From NCBI GenBank assembly GCA_910576815.1, contig CAJTKA010000026.1:1-46418 (forward strand): a stretch of DNA of 46,418 nucleotides. The letters run 5' to 3'. Below are positions 1 to 7,144 of this stretch, piece after piece. A program made the position numbers and the translations under genes. This DNA is from an uncultured Lachnospiraceae bacterium (lineage in GTDB: Bacteria > Bacillota > Clostridia > Lachnospirales > Lachnospiraceae). Under the pieces are notes generated by a model, which was given only the letters and a program-made list of their open reading frames with translations, searched no databases and was not told where the DNA came from. Numbering within the stretch: the first letter of the stretch is position 1; the number at the start of each line of letters is the position of its first letter.

Positions 1-58
1 CAAAAAAAGAAATATGAAGAATGGAGTGGGATTCCGCCGTAGTCGGCATTCGTGGGAA

Positions 59-184
59 TGTGTATAACTGGCTGTCTTATGGAATTGTGGGTAACTCTGT
101 TTGCAGGACGTGGGAAAGCTGCACTTTAGCTTTTCCATGTGCTGTGAACAGGGTTATCCATGATTCCATAGCCAGTTATGCACA
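59..184. other. Cluster of DnaA-box-like 9-mers
   Basis: Four 9-mers close to the DnaA box TTATNCACA lie within 126 bases. 59-67 reads TTATACACA and 176-184 reads TTATGCACA, both full matches on opposite strands. 86-94 reads TTACCCACA on the minus strand (one mismatch) and 154-162 reads TTATCCATG (two mismatches). The outer two sit inside a larger imperfect inverted repeat (about 59-85 against 162-183). This arrangement is typical of replication-initiation or control DNA of chromosomes, plasmids or conjugative elements. No dnaA, dnaN or rep gene is visible here, so a function is inference only. Confidence 0.4.
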
Positions 185-381
185 TTTCCACAATGCTCCT
201 TTTGTTGATTTCTCGTGTCCTCTGAAATGCCAAGAACATAGATCAAAGCCTTATGCTCGCAATCCTGATACCTTGCCTGCTCCAGTTTCTCATAATAAAA
301 TCTTTCGTGTTCATTGTTAGCAAAAACCATGTGTGTGTTGTCGGCGCTTAGCACCTCTGCTCTTAACGCTGTGTTGTTCAT
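154..381 (-). pseudogene. Truncated small protein gene, resembles the N-terminus of DUF6075-type mobile-element proteins
   Basis: A 75-codon frame starts at an ATG preceded by a strong AAGGAGG site at about 8 bases. The middle part (NNEHERFYYEKLEQARYQD, then a stretch containing HKALIYVLGISEDTRN) looks like the first ~55 residues of the DUF6075 family, which I recall from Lachnospiraceae conjugative elements and which is usually well over 100 residues long. After EDTRN the similarity seems to stop: the frame runs into the DnaA-box-rich repeat DNA and ends 17 residues later. I read this as a gene start cut by a deletion or element junction. A genuine 75-aa protein cannot be excluded, and the family call is from memory without a search. 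Confidence 0.4.
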
Positions 382-444
382 TCACATTTCCTCCTTATTG
401 ATTTGATGAAAAAGATGAGAAATGGTTTTAAGGAAGCGCTATAA

Positions 445-511
445 TTGAGTAAACTTCGCCGAAGATTGTGAATACTCATTTTACTCAACATCGCAATTGA
501 GTAATACTCAA
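445..511. repeat. TTGAGTA/TACTCAA operator-like repeat array
   Basis: The 7-mer TTGAGTA or its complement occurs at 445-451, 482-488, 497-503 and 505-511, with a further TACTCA at 473-478. 497-511 is a perfect interrupted palindrome (TTGAGTA, one base, TACTCAA), and 445-453 with 480-488 forms a perfect 9-bp inverted repeat around a small CTTCG-C-CGAAG hairpin. Repeated dyads of this kind just upstream of a gene start (the frame starting at 381) are typical of repressor or iteron-binding sites. No cognate regulator is present in the window. Confidence 0.5.
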
Positions 512-520
512 CTTGAAGTG

Positions 521-552
521 ATTTTAGACGATTTCAGACGGTAAAAGACGAT
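521..552. repeat. Three 10-bp-phased AGACG repeats
   Basis: The blocks ATTTTAGACG, ATTTCAGACG and GTAAAAGACG follow each other directly, so AGACG recurs at 526, 536 and 546 with exactly one helical turn between copies. The array lies between the TTGAGTA array and the tsf terminator in a stretch with no gene. Binding of a protein on one face of the helix is inferred. Confidence 0.4.
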
Positions 553-578
553 ACTTTGCCTTTTATCCATTTAGGACC

Positions 579-641
579 AAAAAAGGCTCTGAAATCTCAT
601 AATCACCTAAAGATGCGTGATTACAAGGCTTTCAGAGCCTT
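579..641 (-). terminator. Intrinsic terminator after tsf
   Basis: A perfect 12-bp inverted repeat (583-594 AAGGCTCTGAAA with 630-641) encloses a second 7-bp repeat (600-606 with 617-623), giving one long hairpin. Read on the minus strand the stem is followed at once by a run of six T (586-581). It lies about 60 bases past the tsf stop and closes the rpsB-tsf unit. Confidence 0.85.
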
Positions 642-702
642 ATATGATTACGTTGACTTGCTTAAAACTTCCGCTTATAAGCCGATCTGTTTTGCGAAAT
701 TC

Positions 703-1776
703 TTAGTTTTCGGCCATCTGCTTCGCCACTTCCTCCGCGAAGTTCTCTTCCTTTTTCTCCATACCCTCACCAACTTCAAAACGAACAATCTTTTCAATAA
801 CGATTGCTTTATTTACAGAAGCAAGGTATGCCGCAACAGTCTGCTTTCCATCCTCAGCCTTTACATAAGTCTGGTCAAGTAAGCATATTTCTTTTAAGTG
901 CTTTGAAATACGTCCATCCACCAATCCGGTAAAAATCTTATTTCCGGAAATAGCTTCCTTATCCTCAAGTGCAAGACTTGCAAGTTGCGCTGCCGCTTCC
1001 TTAGAGAGGAAATTAGGCAAATAGTTCATGTTGCTCTTTTTCTCGTTATAAATTGCAACATCTTCCTCGCTCCATACGCCTGAAACAGCCTTCTCAAGAA
1101 GTCCCTGTAAAATAGGCTTAGGAAGTGAGAACGGGTCATTTAATGAACTTTCAAGTGTAATTTCTCTTAACTTGGCAAGTTCCTCTGCAGAAATATCATT
1201 TCTTGAGATATACTTGGGACTCATAGCTGCAATCTGCATAGCCAAATTTGTAAGCGCGGTTTTTGTTTCGTCAGATGCATCGCCATTAGCAGCTACAAGG
1301 ACACCGATTTTTCCGCCGGCATGGATATAAGAAGCAACGCATTCTGCAGAAACGCTCTCAAATCTTCTGATAGAAAGCTTTTCACCAATTGTCAAAGTTT
1401 TTTCATTTAATTCTTCCTTCATTCCAAGAATCTCAGAAACATCCTCACCATCACCGGCCTTTTCAATGCCTGACGCAAGTGCCTTATCGGCAACTGCCTG
1501 TACAAATGTCTGGAACACTTCGTTCTTTGCAACAAAGTCTGTTTCAGAATTAACCTCTGCAACTGCAGCCCTATTTCCATTAATAGCAATACGGCAGATA
1601 CCTTCAGCCGCAATACGGCTTGCTTTTTTCTCAGCCTTTGCTGCACCGCTTTTTCTTAATACTTCAACTGCTTCATCAATATTACCATCCGTTTCGGTAA
1701 GCGCTTTTTTACATTCCATCATGCCCGCGCCGGTCATTTCTCTCAACTCTTTTACCATTGCCGCTGTAATAGCCAT
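703..1776 (-). CDS. tsf: Elongation factor Ts
   Basis: Nucleotide exchange factor that regenerates EF-Tu-GTP in the cytoplasm. The N-terminal UBA-like domain (residues 1-50, VKELREMTGAGMMECKKAL) and the exchange motif TDFVAKN (about 79-85) are intact. At 357 aa it is longer than the ~280-aa E. coli protein because of an insertion around residues 210-290 that includes NDPFSLPKPILQGLLEKAV; I recall similar insertions in other Lachnospiraceae. Start: ATG with AGGAGG about 7 bases upstream. It follows rpsB after 58 bases that contain a 6-bp hairpin (1808-1813 with 1826-1831), so it is probably cotranscribed. Odd point: three 60-base blocks counted inside tsf have 32-38% G+C against 50-53% in two blocks of rpsB, which suggests a different recent history. 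Confidence 0.97.
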   Translation of the reverse strand: MAITAAMVKELREMTGAGMMECKKALTETDGNIDEAVEVLRKSGAAKAEKKASRIAAEGICRIAINGNRAAVAEVNSETDFVAKNEVFQTFVQAVADKALASGIEKAGDGEDVSEILGMKEELNEKTLTIGEKLSIRRFESVSAECVASYIHAGGKIGVLVAANGDASDETKTALTNLAMQIAAMSPKYISRNDISAEELAKLREITLESSLNDPFSLPKPILQGLLEKAVSGVWSEEDVAIYNEKKSNMNYLPNFLSKEAAAQLASLALEDKEAISGNKIFTGLVDGRISKHLKEICLLDQTYVKAEDGKQTVAAYLASVNKAIVIEKIVRFEVGEGMEKKEENFAEEVAKQMAEN

Positions 1777-1834
1777 CTATTTTTCCTCCTGAATCTTCAT
1801 TCATTACGTTCAGTGCGCGTCTTCGCTGAACTGT

Positions 1835-2584
1835 TTATTCTGTCTCGTCGGTCTCCTCAACCTTTTCCGCTTCCGCCTCGGCCGCATAATCATCAGCCTC
1901 CGCACCCTGGTTTGCCTCAACCACCGCGTCAGCCATCTTGGATACGATCAGCTTCACCGCACGGATCGCGTCGTCGTTGCCGGGGATGATATAATCCAGT
2001 TCCTCGGGATCGCAGTTGGTATCGCCGATACCGATCAGAGTAATGCCCAGATTGTGCGCTTCCTGCACGCAGATACGCTCCTTCTTGGGGTCTACCACAA
2101 AGATACAGTCGGGAATCCGCTTCATTTCCTTGATGCCGCCCAGGTTCTTTTCCAGCTTCTCCCATTCCTTTTTGATCTGGATGACTTCCTTCTTGGGAAG
2201 TACCTCAAATGTGCCATCCTCGCTCATTCCCTCGATTGCTTTCAGTCTCTCGACACGAGATTGGATGGTCTTAAAGTTGGTGAGCATACCGCCCAACCAT
2301 CTCTCATTGACATAGTACATACCGCAGCGCTCCGCTTCAGTCTTAACAGCGTCCTGCGCCTGCTTCTTAGTACCCACAAAGAGGATCGTGCCGCCTTGCG
2401 CCACCACATCGAAAACTGCCTTGTAAGCCTCATCCACCTTGCCCACGGACTTCTGCAGGTCAATGATGTGGATGCCGTTTCTCTCCGTGAAGATGTAGGG
2501 AGCCATCTTAGGGTTCCATCTTCTGGTCTGGTGTCCAAAGTGAACGCCTGCCTCCAGTAACTGCTTCATTGAAATAACGCTCAT
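1835..2584 (-). CDS. rpsB: 30S ribosomal protein S2
   Basis: Binds the head-body junction of the small ribosomal subunit and is needed for S1 or mRNA platform function. The sequence opens SVISMKQLLEAGVHFGHQTR and carries the S2 signatures (RWNPKMAPYIFTERNGIHII near the N-terminus, NERWLGGMLTNF in the middle, VDPKKE and IPGNDDAIR later), with an acidic C-terminal tail. The start is placed at the ATG at 2584, with GGAGGG 7-8 bases upstream. A 39-codon upstream extension is open but lacks S2 similarity and is the leader. Length 249 aa is normal. It is first in a two-gene unit with tsf, behind its own promoter. Confidence 0.98.
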   Translation of the reverse strand: MSVISMKQLLEAGVHFGHQTRRWNPKMAPYIFTERNGIHIIDLQKSVGKVDEAYKAVFDVVAQGGTILFVGTKKQAQDAVKTEAERCGMYYVNERWLGGMLTNFKTIQSRVERLKAIEGMSEDGTFEVLPKKEVIQIKKEWEKLEKNLGGIKEMKRIPDCIFVVDPKKERICVQEAHNLGITLIGIGDTNCDPEELDYIIPGNDDAIRAVKLIVSKMADAVVEANQGAEADDYAAEAEAEKVEETDETE

Positions 2585-2700
2585 GTTCTTTCCCTCCATT
2601 TGGTTGTCTGCCATATGCCTTGCGCCTCCCTGCCACCCTGATCGGGCACCGGCATGGGCTGGACATATGTGATTATTGGGTTTCGTGCGGCTTGCGCACA
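2585..2700 (-). promoter_or_regulatory. Long structured 5' leader of rpsB
   Basis: About 117 bases separate the predicted transcript start from the S2 start codon. The leader begins near a perfect short hairpin (GTGCG-CAAGC-CGCAC on the minus strand, about 2683-2697) and is G/C rich before the GGAGGG site. Leaders of this size on rpsB can carry S2 autoregulation in other bacteria. Whether this one does is inference, and I do not recognise a named RNA family. Confidence 0.35.
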
Positions 2701-2707
2701 CTCAGAT

Positions 2708-2736
2708 ACTATACCACAAAAGAAGTCCCCATGCAA
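2708..2736 (-). promoter_or_regulatory. Sigma-A-type promoter of rpsB-tsf
   Basis: On the minus strand TTGCAT (2736-2731) and TATAGT (2713-2708) are separated by exactly 17 bases, and TGG directly precedes the -10 (extended -10). It is placed just after the chemoreceptor terminator and predicts a start near 2701. Confidence 0.8.
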
Positions 2737-2738
2737 GA

Positions 2739-2798
2739 GGGGAAACGCAAAAAGTGCTTCTAACGCTCATGCCATAAGACATTTCGCGAAGAAGCACT
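2739..2798 (-). terminator. Intrinsic terminator after the chemoreceptor gene
   Basis: A 9-bp perfect inverted repeat (2753-2761 with 2790-2798, AGTGCTTCT/AGAAGCACT) is followed on the minus strand by TTTTTGCGTTT. It lies 13 bases after the chemoreceptor stop and separates the fla/che unit from rpsB. The loop is long (28 bases), so efficiency is uncertain. Confidence 0.6.
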
Positions 2799-2810
2799 AT
2801 ATTTTGCGAA

Positions 2811-4895
2811 TTAATTCTGGAACATATCCACAATATTCTTTAACTTCACCACATTCTCCGAGTTGGTCTCCATCAAATCGGCATTGCCTTCCACAAGTCT
2901 GGATACATCCAGTGTCTTCTGGGCAATGCTGGTGATATTCTCAGCTGCCTCGCCCACCGTGATCGTAATGCTGCCTACGGAGTCAGCGATCTCCACGATC
3001 GCCGCAAGCAGCGTATCCACCTCTTTGCCGATGGCTTTCATATTTTCTTCAAAATTGGAGGCATCTTCGGTATATTTTTCCGCCACGCCCATAAAGTCGC
3101 TGTAATCCTTGAGCACCGTCTCCTCTAAGAAGGAAAGGGTCTCCTGCAGGCAAGACTCCATATTCTGCACCGCCTGATTGACTTCGGTGGTGATACCGTT
3201 GATATTGCCGACCGTAGAGGACGTCTGGGATGCCAGACCTCCGATCTCATCCGCCACCACTGCAAACCCTCTGCCGGCCTCGCCTGCTCTGGCGGCCTCG
3301 ATAGAAGCGTTCAGGGCAAGCAGATTGGTCTGTCCGGATATATCCAAGATCGACTGGGTGAGCTGATTGATCTTCTGCACCGCCTGGGCCTGTTCCATGG
3401 CTGCCGCCGTCTTTTCCTGTACGCTCCTGTACATCTCCGTGGTCTTACTCTGTGCCTCGCCCGTGGTATTTTTCAGGTTGTCGGCACGCAGCTTGCTCTC
3501 CAGAGAAGCTCTCTCGCCTTCCTTGGAATTATCACGGATCGCCTGTGCGCGCTCCCTGATATGATTTACGGTAGCATTCACCGTTTCCATAGCCGCCGCC
3601 GTTTCTTCCATGGCTGCCGCCAGTCCCTGTGTCGTCTCCGTGTTTGCACCGCTCATATCCTGCACCTGATCGGTGGTTTCTGAAAGCTTATGCAGGGTGT
3701 CATCCAAATCGGAATACGTTCTCTGAATATCCGTCACCATGGAACGCAGGCTCGCCCGCATCTCTCTGAGGGAATTTGCCATGTTACCACTTTCATCCTG
3801 CCTCTTACAGAGCTTGTCACTATTCTCATTCTTTGAAAAATTAAAGTGTGCCGTCTTGTTTACAATATCATCGATCTGCGTGATCGGCCTGGTAATTGCC
3901 ATGCCCATGACCGTACCGATCACTCCGGCAAAGGCCACCGCGATGAGAGCCCCCATCAGAATCAGCAGGGCCAGATGCCTGGCCGCGTCCTTCATCTCTT
4001 TTTCCGATGCCGTCAACACAAACCGCATCCCATTCGCCAGTGTCACATAACACATATCCTTATTTTGGCCCTGATAGCGGTAGGTAACTGCCGTTTGCTC
4101 CATGGAAGGATCCGCCAGCGCCGCCGTCATAGCCCCATTCTCCTCCAAGCCGGAGATCGCAGTGCCCGCCTCATGAGATCTATGGTAGGCAATATTGCCG
4201 TTTCCATCCTCCAAAAACGCATAACCGGTATCAAACGCGGTAATCTGATCCACATAGGTCTTAAACTTATCGAACTCAACATCCATACCAATAATGCCGA
4301 CAGACTCACCGTCAACAAAAATCGGGATCACGTAAGAAATCATATCGACATCGATATTGGAATTATGATAGGGCGCCATCCACATCGGCTTCCCGTTGTT
4401 CACGGGTATGTAATACCAACCCACATGCTCCAAATCATCCGGATCGTACATGGTAAAGTCCGTACAAGGTTCGGGCGTAAAATCCTCCGCATCACTTTTA
4501 CGGCTCCAGAACACGCCGCTCGTAGGATCCGTGAACTCCGGATTATAACGGATGTAAGCCGTCAATGCCCCCTCCGTATTGCGCCCGATCTCGTAAAGCA
4601 GTTGATTCATGGCCATTGTGACCTTGTTCACATAGGGCTTCGACGTCTTAAAAGCGTGCAGACTGTCGATCTGCTGCAGCGCCAGATTATAAGCCGAATT
4701 GACTGACTGCTCTACCCTTTGCATCTGCGCATTCAATCCTGCCGCCTGACTTGCGCAGATATACTGCATTTCCCTTTGGGAATCCGCATATACGGTTCCG
4801 CTGGAATTGAATACGCTGACGCCGCCGCAAATGAAAGATGACAAAAGCGCACAAATAACAACTGTTACTAAGATTCTGCCCTTGATTGATCTCAT
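2811..4895 (-). CDS. Methyl-accepting chemotaxis protein with periplasmic-type Cache sensor
   Basis: Transmembrane chemoreceptor that controls CheA. Order: TM1 (about 6-28), extracellular dCache-like sensor (about 30-280, with WYYIPVNNGKPMWMAPY and SYVIPIFVDGESVGIIGMDV), TM2 (about 300-325), HAMP, then a long coiled-coil signalling domain whose tip reads NLLALNASIEAARAGEAGRG. In the tip, the usual EIR/EVR triplet before LA is EIG (VVADEIGGLASQ), losing an arginine conserved in many receptors. No C-terminal CheR pentapeptide is visible. Start: the longest frame begins GTG at 4901, only 2 bases from GGAGGA; the ATG at 4895 has normal spacing and gives 694 aa. The ligand cannot be told. It is the last gene of the fla/che run and probably senses through the CheA-CheW encoded upstream. 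Confidence 0.95.
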   Translation of the reverse strand: MRSIKGRILVTVVICALLSSFICGGVSVFNSSGTVYADSQREMQYICASQAAGLNAQMQRVEQSVNSAYNLALQQIDSLHAFKTSKPYVNKVTMAMNQLLYEIGRNTEGALTAYIRYNPEFTDPTSGVFWSRKSDAEDFTPEPCTDFTMYDPDDLEHVGWYYIPVNNGKPMWMAPYHNSNIDVDMISYVIPIFVDGESVGIIGMDVEFDKFKTYVDQITAFDTGYAFLEDGNGNIAYHRSHEAGTAISGLEENGAMTAALADPSMEQTAVTYRYQGQNKDMCYVTLANGMRFVLTASEKEMKDAARHLALLILMGALIAVAFAGVIGTVMGMAITRPITQIDDIVNKTAHFNFSKNENSDKLCKRQDESGNMANSLREMRASLRSMVTDIQRTYSDLDDTLHKLSETTDQVQDMSGANTETTQGLAAAMEETAAAMETVNATVNHIRERAQAIRDNSKEGERASLESKLRADNLKNTTGEAQSKTTEMYRSVQEKTAAAMEQAQAVQKINQLTQSILDISGQTNLLALNASIEAARAGEAGRGFAVVADEIGGLASQTSSTVGNINGITTEVNQAVQNMESCLQETLSFLEETVLKDYSDFMGVAEKYTEDASNFEENMKAIGKEVDTLLAAIVEIADSVGSITITVGEAAENITSIAQKTLDVSRLVEGNADLMETNSENVVKLKNIVDMFQN

Positions 4896-4928
4896 TTTCA
4901 CACTCCTCCGACTGTAATAATATTTATA

Positions 4929-5654
4929 TTATGGCTGACCTGTCACGATCCTGGCAATCTGCTCGTTGCCTGCACCCGCCGGAATCTGGAATGTTCCCGT
5001 TCTGAGGCGCTTGTCATAGCCATTTTGACAAAGATAATCATCATAGTCCGATGCGGATAAAACAGCGCCCGCATCTTCCAGCTTTTTTGCCACCGTGTAG
5101 GAACCGTCGCCGCTGACGATGGTAATGCTCACTGTAGATCCTGTTTGCTGCAAAGAATCATCTTCCGACTCCTCTACTGGCGGCATCCCCTGTCCCGTAT
5201 CCTCATCCTGCTTCGTCATCTCGTTTGTTCCGGTTCCCGGATCTTTCTTCTGCGGCGTATTATTGGATGCCGCATCTTCCTGTGCCGCCGGCTTCTCCTG
5301 CTGCCCGCCCGGCGCCGGGTCGACAGGTTCTGCTTCCGAAGACACTTTCCCGTCTTTTGCGGGTTCCCCCGCATCGCCCTTTGGCTGTGCGACTGCCACA
5401 TCCTTCTTCACAGGCTCCTCTGCCGTCTCCTTTTTGGCCGACGGCTCTGTTTCCTCCTGATTCTCAGCATCCTCAGCCGTTTCCGACGGTTCCAGTAACC
5501 TTGTATTTTCCGTCATGCCGAGTTCCTTCGCCCTGGCAATCACCTCTGCGTCCGTCATCTCTCTCTTTTCGCCACGCGAAAGTGCGATCCCCATGATGAG
5601 CGCCGTCACGATAATGCCAAGACCCAGCCCTCGAAAATAATACTTTTTTTCCAT
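4929..5654 (-). CDS. Membrane-anchored protein with YceG/MltG LysM-like subdomain, no catalytic domain
   Basis: 241 aa: an N-terminal TM anchor (about 8-26), a long Glu/Pro/Lys/Ala-rich disordered linker (about 30-165), and a C-terminal ~65-residue globular segment (SGDGSYTVAKKLEDAGAV ... LRTGTFQIPAGAGNEQI) that matches the LysM-like subdomain preceding the active site in endolytic transglycosylases of the MltG/YceG family. The catalytic YceG domain is absent, so enzymatic activity is unlikely; a wall-binding or scaffold role is inferred. It starts 12 bases after the preceding stop with a weak ribosome site, consistent with coupling. Databases often label such short proteins MltG, which would overstate function. 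Confidence 0.75.
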   Translation of the reverse strand: MEKKYYFRGLGLGIIVTALIMGIALSRGEKREMTDAEVIARAKELGMTENTRLLEPSETAEDAENQEETEPSAKKETAEEPVKKDVAVAQPKGDAGEPAKDGKVSSEAEPVDPAPGGQQEKPAAQEDAASNNTPQKKDPGTGTNEMTKQDEDTGQGMPPVEESEDDSLQQTGSTVSITIVSGDGSYTVAKKLEDAGAVLSASDYDDYLCQNGYDKRLRTGTFQIPAGAGNEQIARIVTGQP

Positions 5655-5666
5655 CCTGCTACGCCC

Positions 5667-6770
5667 CTATACGCCTTCAAACAAATCAATCACTAATTTT
5701 ACTTCTCCAAGACCAAGACCGAGTTCCTTGGCAATCGCCATATTGGATTTCCCCGCCTTGTGAAGCTCCAGGATCCGTTCATTACTGTTATGCCCGTCGT
5801 TTTGTCCCTGCGCAAAGCGGATATCCACTCCGCGGGATTCTTCTTTCGCCATGCTCCTTCCGACTGCATTCCCAAAAATACCGAGTTCCGCAAAAGCTGC
5901 ACTGGTTGAAATGTCAGGTTCCGGCGCCACATAATCCGCATCCGGCTCATGAATGATCTCCACGCGCTTGGCTTTGAGCGGTGAAAACGGAACCTCCTCA
6001 GGCTCGTTCATCTCCTCTGACAAAGGCTCGCTTTCCGGCTCTGAAAAAGCTTCCAGCTCTAAAAATCCCTGCGACTGCGAAAATCTGTCCGACTCCGAAA
6101 ATTCCTCCACGTCCGGCTCTGTTAACGTTTCGACTTCTTCCACCACCTCGGGCGTATCGTTCTTCGCATTGTGAATTGACCAAAAATCTGTTCTGGTATC
6201 CTCCACTGCTCCCATAACGGAAACCACGGCTTCCTGTACCGCTTCCTGCGCTTCTTTCGCCGATGCTTCCGCATTTCGTATTCTCTGGAGCACTTCGTCC
6301 GCCGCTCCCTCAGCATTCTTCGCCTTCTTCATGGTCTCGTCAGCAGTGATCTCCGCGTCCCTTATGGTCTGTCTGATCTCATCCGCCGCCTGAGATGCCT
6401 GCCCGATGCTTGTCATCAGCACATCATGCTTATCATTTAACATATCATAAAGGAAGGTGACTTCTTTATGATTTTTGTTGATTTCTTCCAAAACCGTGTC
6501 CGAATACTCGTTCACCGCCATAATTTTTTCGTTGGCTACGCGCTCCATCGCACGCTCCGTCTTTTCAATGGAATATCCGATGGTCTCATCCACGATCTCG
6601 GATACCCGCTCTCTTACGGTCTCCGCCTCGCCTTCCACCAGCTTTCTGATCTCCGCCTCGCTGATCAGCTGTACCTCCTCGTCTGCGTCCCTCTTTCCTG
6701 CCGGCAGAAGATATCCCACGATCAAGATCACTACGCCAACGACGATCAGAACGATCTCTATCACGCTCAT
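5667..6770 (-). CDS. DUF6115-type membrane coiled-coil protein at the swrB position
   Basis: 367 aa: one N-terminal TM (about 4-24), a long coiled-coil/amphipathic region (about 35-200), an acidic Ser/Glu/Pro-rich linker (about 205-280), and a C-terminal helix-turn-helix-like domain (NERILELHKAGKSNMAIAK, about 328-346, then LGLGLGEVKLVIDLF). The C-terminal domain is what I know as DUF6115. In B. subtilis the gene between sigD and rpsB is swrB, a TM protein with a short cytoplasmic tail that promotes C-ring and export maturation. Position and architecture suggest a SwrB-like role; this is inference, and the protein is about twice SwrB's length. AAAGGGA ribosome site about 7 bases before ATG. 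Confidence 0.75.
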   Translation of the reverse strand: MSVIEIVLIVVGVVILIVGYLLPAGKRDADEEVQLISEAEIRKLVEGEAETVRERVSEIVDETIGYSIEKTERAMERVANEKIMAVNEYSDTVLEEINKNHKEVTFLYDMLNDKHDVLMTSIGQASQAADEIRQTIRDAEITADETMKKAKNAEGAADEVLQRIRNAEASAKEAQEAVQEAVVSVMGAVEDTRTDFWSIHNAKNDTPEVVEEVETLTEPDVEEFSESDRFSQSQGFLELEAFSEPESEPLSEEMNEPEEVPFSPLKAKRVEIIHEPDADYVAPEPDISTSAAFAELGIFGNAVGRSMAKEESRGVDIRFAQGQNDGHNSNERILELHKAGKSNMAIAKELGLGLGEVKLVIDLFEGV

Positions 6771-6800
6771 ATCTGTCCCTTTCGCACTCCGACTGCCACT

Positions 6801-7118
6801 TTATAGAAACGCGTCAAATGTATTCACGCCTTTCAAAATCACCTTGCCGTCGGGTTCCTTTTTTTCCTGTTTTCTGTTGCGGCCGCCGTCTCCGTAGTAC
6901 TCGTTGCTGCCCTTTTCTTTTGCATCGTGCTTTTTTTGGCGGTTTTCCGCTTTATCCCGCTCATTGACACGCTGTACCTGTTTTTCGACCTGCTTCGTCA
7001 TCTGCTGGCCAAAGTTGGTTTGATCCACCATCCCCTTCGTGTCTTCATTATGCTTGATGGTGGTAAAATCCTGGGCTCTTGTGATCTGCCCCTGCATCTC
7101 CACAAAACCGATCGCCAT
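6801..7118 (-). CDS. Small hydrophilic protein of unknown function in the fla tail
   Basis: 105 aa, no TM and no signal peptide. It is rich in Lys, Gln, Asn and Glu, with a charged central stretch (about 45-70, probably helical) and a Gly/Tyr patch followed by KEPDGKVILKGVNTFDAFL at the end. A GGGGG ribosome site stands about 8 bases before the ATG. It lies 26 bases after fapA and 30 before the DUF6115 gene, so it is certainly in the operon. I do not recognise a family. The tight placement and clear ribosome site make it a real gene. Confidence 0.75.
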   Translation of the reverse strand: MAIGFVEMQGQITRAQDFTTIKHNEDTKGMVDQTNFGQQMTKQVEKQVQRVNERDKAENRQKKHDAKEKGSNEYYGDGGRNRKQEKKEPDGKVILKGVNTFDAFL

Positions 7119-7144
7119 TTTGATTCCCCCTATATTTTTATGCC

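Noticed and set aside
3846..4706. 286-codon plus-strand frame inside the chemoreceptor gene
   Set aside because: Antisense shadow with Arg/His/Ile-rich, domain-free sequence; the receptor on the minus strand is clear.
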